10,560 nt of DNA, taken from NCBI GenBank assembly GCA_030432015.1, contig JAUIHJ010000237.1, forward strand, positions 1-10,560, in the 5' to 3' direction. Source of the DNA: a bacterium (GTDB taxonomy: Bacteria > Planctomycetota > Planctomycetia > Pirellulales > Pirellulaceae). The position numbers were made by a program, and so were the translations under genes. Under the pieces are notes generated by a model, which worked only from the letters and a program-made list of their open reading frames with translations, searched no databases and had not been told where the DNA came from. This document shows, in pieces, positions 7,650 to 10,560 of the stretch. The first letter of the stretch is position 1. The number at the start of each line of letters is the position of its first letter.

Positions 7650-7672
7650 AGCGGGCGAATCCTTCGTTCGCT
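7650..7672 (+). terminator. Ten-bp hairpin at the end of the winged-helix gene
   Basis: Bases 7650-7659 pair with 7663-7672 across a 3-base loop: a continuous 10-bp stem with two G-U wobbles in plus-strand RNA. On the minus strand the two wobbles become C-A mismatches, so the structure favours the winged-helix transcript, whose stop ends at 7632. No T tract follows. The stem overlaps the last codons' region of the opposing gene (its stop codon is at 7671-7673). Confidence 0.4.
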
Positions 7673-8642
7673 AGGCACTATCGACCGCGAATGACTCACC
7701 ATCCAATTCGACGACATCTCCCGGCTTCAACTTTCGGCCGCGCCGCGTTTCCACTTCGTCGTTGACGCGAACCTCCCCGCCTTGAATCAAGAGTTTCGCT
7801 TGCCCGCCCGTGTCCACGGCGCCAGTCAGCTTCAGGAACTGATCAAGTTTGATGGTGACCTCGTCGTGGAGAGGTGTAAACGGCATGTGGTCCAGGCGCA
7901 CCGTCGCCGTGCTGAACTGGTCTCCATCGAGCTCGATGACACGAAACCCTGGTGGCTGCAGATCGAATTGCACCGTCTCGCTGCCGGGGAGGAACTGAAT
8001 CGCGGTTGCCGGAGCGCTATAGAACGGCACGCCCGCAAGCTGTCCCTCGAACACTTGGTGGATGTGGCCGCAAAACAGCCCACGCACGCCGGCGTGCCGT
8101 GGCAATAACGCCTCCAGCAGCGGGGCGTTTTGCAGTCCGATCTTGTCGAGCCAGGTGCTGCCAACCGGACCAGGATGATGGTGCATGAAGACCAGGGCGG
8201 GGCGCCCCCCGTTCTCCGTCAGCGCCGTCTCCAGGCGATTCAGACTCTGCGCGCTCAGTTCGCCATAGACTTCGCCGGGAACATGCGTGTCGAGACCGAG
8301 TAGCAGCCAGTCGCCAAGTTCACTCTGAAACCAAATCGGCTCGTCCGACATTCCCGGCACCTGGCGAAACACCTCGCGCAGACCCGTGCGATTGTCGTGG
8401 TTGCCTGGAATGAGCAAGCAACGCTCCCCCCAATCGCCCAAATGCCACTTCAGCAATTCGTAGCCTGCCACCGTTTCCTCATGGCTAAGGTCGCCGGTCA
8501 AGACGATGCAGTCGGGATCTGGATACGCGTCGCGTGCGCGTTGTAAGACCAAGGCCAGACTCGCTGACGTTGGGACGCCTTTCAGCGTGCCTTGCGGCTG
8601 ACTGAGCAGATGCAGATCCGAAATTTGCAGGATGGTTGCCAT
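7671..8642 (-). CDS. CpdA-like metallophosphoesterase fused to an S4-type RNA-binding domain
   Basis: 323 residues from the ATG at 8642. Residues 1-250 form a calcineurin-like metallophosphoesterase of the CpdA/Icc class, with every metal-site motif present: ISDLH (Asp9, His11), TGDLSHE (Asp51), PGNHD (Asn81, His82), MHHHP (His154-156) and CGHIHQ (His193, His195). CpdA hydrolyses 3',5'-cAMP and related cyclic or nucleotide phosphodiesters. Residues ~260-323 are a compact S4 domain of the YbcJ/YaaA kind: IKLDQFLKLTGAVDTGGQAK (264-283), IQGGEVRVNDEVETRRGRKL (286-305), then PGDVVELDG (307-315). These are normally separate short proteins or parts of other RNA-binding proteins. The frame is open across the junction. 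The upstream in-frame extension to 9008 is arginine-rich and unlike CpdA, so the start at 8642 is preferred, although no clear ribosome site precedes it. It is cytoplasmic, with no signal peptide. RNA-linked phosphodiesterase activity is inference. Confidence 0.88.
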   Translation of the reverse strand: MATILQISDLHLLSQPQGTLKGVPTSASLALVLQRARDAYPDPDCIVLTGDLSHEETVAGYELLKWHLGDWGERCLLIPGNHDNRTGLREVFRQVPGMSDEPIWFQSELGDWLLLGLDTHVPGEVYGELSAQSLNRLETALTENGGRPALVFMHHHPGPVGSTWLDKIGLQNAPLLEALLPRHAGVRGLFCGHIHQVFEGQLAGVPFYSAPATAIQFLPGSETVQFDLQPPGFRVIELDGDQFSTATVRLDHMPFTPLHDEVTIKLDQFLKLTGAVDTGGQAKLLIQGGEVRVNDEVETRRGRKLKPGDVVELDGESFAVDSA

Positions 8643-8721
8643 GGGCGATTTTCGTTCTGGCGGCAACTCGCGGTGCGGGCCGCCGTGGAGGGTGGTCGCG
8701 GATGCTCCGTGGGGACCCCAG

Positions 8722-8750
8722 ATCTTAGTGCAAACCCGGACGGCTTTCAC
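8722..8750 (-). promoter_or_regulatory. Possible promoter for the phosphoesterase-S4 gene
   Basis: On the minus strand GTGAAA (8745-8750) and TAAGAT (8722-8727) are separated by exactly 17 bases, each 4 of 6 to the sigma-70 consensus. The start site would be near 8715, giving a leader of about 70 bases. Its position inside the upstream open frame argues against translation starting at 9008 and for the start at 8642. Confidence 0.35.
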
Positions 8751-9031
8751 GCCGGCGGCGGAAGGCCCCTCGCCGGACTGCCACGCTTGATGATCCAATG
8801 CGTTGCCACGCAACCGTTTCCGGCCCTTGCAGCGCGTGGCCTGTTGTTCGAATCGCCGATCGCACGCCGGGTGGTTTGCCAACACCAACCCAGTGCTGGC
8901 GGGAGCCAAATCACGGAAAAACAAGTCGGTACGAAACAACCGGGCGCTGACCAACGAGGAGGAGCCCAAGACCGACAAGCTCAAGGGCCGTGCAGCGGGG
9001 CATCGCATTGGCGCGATACTCTGCGTATTGT

Positions 9032-9050
9032 GGCGTCAGTCAATGACGCC
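9032..9050 (+). promoter_or_regulatory. Perfect 7-bp inverted repeat before the membrane-protein gene
   Basis: GGCGTCA (9032-9038) and TGACGCC (9044-9050) are perfect inverted copies around a 5-base loop, ending 18 bases before the ATG at 9069. In DNA it would suit a dimeric repressor or activator; in RNA it would form a stable hairpin just ahead of the GGTGA ribosome-site-like sequence. Only the repeat itself is seen; the role is inference. Confidence 0.45.
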
Positions 9051-9068
9051 CCCAACTGGTGATGTTTG

Positions 9069-10118
9069 ATGGAAACGCAAGCGACCCCCAAAGCGCCGCA
9101 GCGGTTACGATCGGATTGGCTGCGTCTGCTGGCCGTGTCGGTCGGATTGCCACTGGTGATCTGCCTCGTGGATCAATGGGCGACCAACGCGGCACAGTCG
9201 GTTGTCGCGATCCGCATGTCGCTGCCGGTATTGTTCGTCATCCAAGTCGGGCTGCTCGCCGTCTGTACCGGGCGTTATGTGGATAACATCTTGCTTAAAG
9301 GAGCCGTGTTCATCTGGTCCATTTTGCTGGTCGACGCCCTGGCCGTATCGTCGATCTTCTTCGGGCACGGCACGACGATGCAATGCATGATGTTCGCGTT
9401 ACTGTCCGGGCAAATCGGTTTGCTTACCGCCTGGGGCATGTTGAATCGATTACCATGGCCCGTCCGAATTCCAATCTTGCTGGTGTCGCTGTTGCTGTTT
9501 GTGATGATCTTGCTGCGCAACTCGGGCGTCACGCCCTGGCGAAACGAGAGCGAGTTATGGGCGGTCATTCTGGCCATACAAGGTGCGATTGTCGTCGGGA
9601 TTTGTGCCGTCCTGCGTCTGCGCGGATTCCAGATCGCCCCCGTCAACCGAGACACCGACGAGCAAACCGCGTCCCGCGAGCAATTTCAGTTTTCGATCAA
9701 ACACATCATCTTCTGGACAACCGCCGTCGCGCCGGTGCTGGCGTTGGCAAAGAGTATTGATTGGCTGCTGATGGAGGCACAAGAACTGTATTGGTCTGTG
9801 TTCTTGGGAATTGGAATGGGGATGGTGACCTGGGTTGCACTGTTCGCGGCGTTGGGCTCGAGTCGACAATGGTTCCGCGTTCTGCTCTTGGCGCTCGGGC
9901 CGCCGGCCATCGGACTGTTGCTGCGCTGGATCACGTCGCACTGGACGATGACGTGGGGAACCAGCAGTTCCGCCTGGCTGTTTATCGAGCTCCGGGAATT
10001 TGGCTACGGCTGGGTGCTGTGGAGCGCGCTGGCGGCGTGGTTTTTGGCCGCCCTGCTGCTCTTCTTTCGGGCATCCGGGTACCAGCTTGTGCGAGTCCGA
10101 TTGGTGGCGACCAGGTGA
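9069..10118 (+). CDS. Polytopic membrane protein of unknown function
   Basis: 349 residues from the ATG at 9069. A TTG directly before it (9066) is in frame but less likely, and GGTGA lies seven to eight bases upstream of the ATG. About ten membrane segments can be read: roughly 18-34, 50-67, 76-97, 103-122, 132-149, 162-184, 210-227, 241-262, 268-286 and 313-334. A polar loop (185-207, with NRDTDEQTASREQ) leads into QFSIKHIIFWTTAVAPVLAL (207-226). That is a form of the 'QFSxxxLxxxTxxxAxxLAL' juxtamembrane motif found in many planctomycete inner-membrane proteins, here in the middle of the chain. The N-terminal half (helices 1-6) and C-terminal half (7-10) may therefore be two modules. I recognise no transporter or enzyme motif. 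The PHP gene follows on the same strand 70 bases later, so they could be cotranscribed. Confidence 0.82.
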   Translation: METQATPKAPQRLRSDWLRLLAVSVGLPLVICLVDQWATNAAQSVVAIRMSLPVLFVIQVGLLAVCTGRYVDNILLKGAVFIWSILLVDALAVSSIFFGHGTTMQCMMFALLSGQIGLLTAWGMLNRLPWPVRIPILLVSLLLFVMILLRNSGVTPWRNESELWAVILAIQGAIVVGICAVLRLRGFQIAPVNRDTDEQTASREQFQFSIKHIIFWTTAVAPVLALAKSIDWLLMEAQELYWSVFLGIGMGMVTWVALFAALGSSRQWFRVLLLALGPPAIGLLLRWITSHWTMTWGTSSSAWLFIELREFGYGWVLWSALAAWFLAALLLFFRASGYQLVRVRLVATR

Positions 10119-10137
10119 GGCGAGCAAGCGGCCTCGC
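10115..10137 (+). terminator. Seven-bp hairpin over the membrane-protein stop codon
   Basis: Bases 10115-10121 pair with 10131-10137 around a 9-base loop, with one G-U wobble; the stem includes the TGA stop (10116-10118). No T tract follows. It could separate the membrane-protein transcript from the PHP gene, but termination is not shown. Confidence 0.28.
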
Positions 10138-10141
10138 GGCA

Positions 10142-10150
10142 TGTTAAACT
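10142..10150 (+). promoter_or_regulatory. Possible extended -10 element before the PHP gene
   Basis: TGTTAAACT fits an extended -10 pattern (TG, one base, then TAAACT at 10145-10150, 4 of 6 to TATAAT). The start site would be near 10157, about 32 bases before the ATG, leaving room for the AGGAG ribosome site at 10176-10180. No convincing -35 is present, as is usual for extended -10 promoters. Confidence 0.3.
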
Positions 10151-10188
10151 CTGGCGTTGAATTCGCGCCATACCCAGGAGTCCCTCGC

Positions 10189-10560
10189 ATGCCCACTCAG
10201 TTTTTCCGCTTTCGTCGGCGATTCGTGCTGATCGCTCTGTTAACGGTCTGGTCATTCGCCGCGGCCGGTACGACAGCGGTCGCCGACGACGTCATTCCCG
10301 CCGACCCGCCGCTACGCTGGTGGAAGGGCAATATCCATACGCATAGCCTTTGGAGCGACGGTACCGACTTCCCCGAAATGATCGCCGAGTGGTATCGCTC
10401 GCGCGACTACAATTTCCTCGCGTTATCGGATCACAATGTGCTGAGCGAGGGCGAGCGTTGGATGCCCTACAGCCAGATTCAGAAACGGGGCGGTGACGAT
10501 GTCCTGAAAAAATATCGCGCACGTTTTGGTTCGCACTGGGTCGAGACGCGCGGACATCAG
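10189..10560 (+). CDS. Secreted PHP-domain phosphoesterase-like protein, cut by the window end
   Basis: Only the first 124 residues are visible; the frame is open to the last base. The ATG has an AGGAG ribosome site at 10176-10180, eight bases upstream. Residues 1-32 form a Sec signal peptide (basic FRFRRR, hydrophobic 12-26, cleavage probably after AVA at 32). The mature protein starts a PHP domain: WWKGNIHTHSLWSDG (44-58), with the metal-binding His50-x-His52 and Asp57, then FPEMIAEWYRSRDYNFLALSDHN (61-83), with Asp81 and His82. PHP domains hydrolyse phosphoesters (histidinol phosphate, nucleotides, polymerase proofreading) using a metal cluster. Export points to a periplasmic or surface role and away from histidine synthesis. 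The remaining metal ligands should lie beyond the window, so activity cannot be judged. Confidence 0.85.
   Translation, partial: MPTQFFRFRRRFVLIALLTVWSFAAAGTTAVADDVIPADPPLRWWKGNIHTHSLWSDGTDFPEMIAEWYRSRDYNFLALSDHNVLSEGERWMPYSQIQKRGGDDVLKKYRARFGSHWVETRGHQ

Larger units (their letters stand above)
8643..9068. other. Divergent intergenic region without a supported gene
   Basis: These 426 bases separate the phosphoesterase-S4 gene (-) from the membrane protein gene (+). Frames on both strands stay open because of the high GC content, but their translations are rich in Arg, Pro and Cys and show no recognisable domain. The region holds the possible leftward promoter at 8722-8750 and a perfect inverted repeat at 9032-9050. 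I see nothing else in it. Confidence 0.55.

Noticed and set aside
8643..9008. N-terminal extension of the phosphoesterase-S4 protein by 122 residues
   Set aside because: The extension is arginine-rich, has no signal or domain, covers a likely promoter, and CpdA proteins start directly with the SDLH region.
9555..10196. A 213-codon minus-strand frame opposite the membrane-protein gene
   Set aside because: The translation is rich in Gln, Arg and Pro with no fold signature; the plus strand encodes clear membrane helices here.
26..10560. A defence system, biosynthetic cluster, mobile element or CRISPR array
   Set aside because: No nuclease/toxin pairs, core biosynthetic enzymes, transposase, integrase or spaced repeats were found; the genes are mostly single and unrelated in function.

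Overview
The window looks like chromosomal DNA of a planctomycete, most likely of the Pirellulales type. The base composition is GC-rich, and several genes belong to families that are typical of or restricted to that phylum. These are a DUF1501 protein with a Tat leader, a DUF1598 protein, and a membrane protein carrying the 'QFSxxxxxxxTxxA' juxtamembrane motif common in planctomycete proteins. Genes are mostly single, on mixed strands, with modest gaps, as is usual there. I see no insertion sequence, CRISPR array, tRNA, rRNA, integrase or phage gene.

Layout, left to right. A large secreted G8-domain/CEMIP-like beta-helix protein (+) occupies 26-2479. It meets a secreted DUF1598 protein (-) at 2523-3947 end to end. 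A 237-base gap carries nested TTCC/GGAA inverted repeats in the DUF1598 leader. A Tat-exported DUF1501 protein (-) follows, best started at a GTG at 5636. Next is a TetA-type MFS exporter (-), best started at 7036. A 224-base divergent gap separates it from a small stand-alone OmpR-type winged-helix protein (+) at 7261-7632, which has a perfect TATAAT just upstream. Convergent with that, a strong hairpin lies at 7650-7672, and then comes a two-domain protein (-) at 7671-8642: a CpdA-like metallophosphoesterase fused in frame to an S4-type RNA-binding domain. A 426-base divergent gap leads to a ten-helix membrane protein of unknown function (+) at 9069-10118. The window ends inside a secreted PHP-domain phosphoesterase-like protein (+) that starts at 10189.

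The genes do not form one pathway. Three or four products (G8, DUF1598, DUF1501, PHP) are predicted to be exported, so the region is biased to envelope or secreted functions. The only suggestive functional pair is the divergent winged-helix/MFS pair, which resembles a local regulator and its transporter; that link is inferred from position alone. I did not find a convincing new multi-gene system. The most unusual single items are the metallophosphoesterase-S4 fusion and the bacterial protein resembling animal CEMIP/TMEM2 hyaluronan-binding or hyaluronan-degrading proteins.
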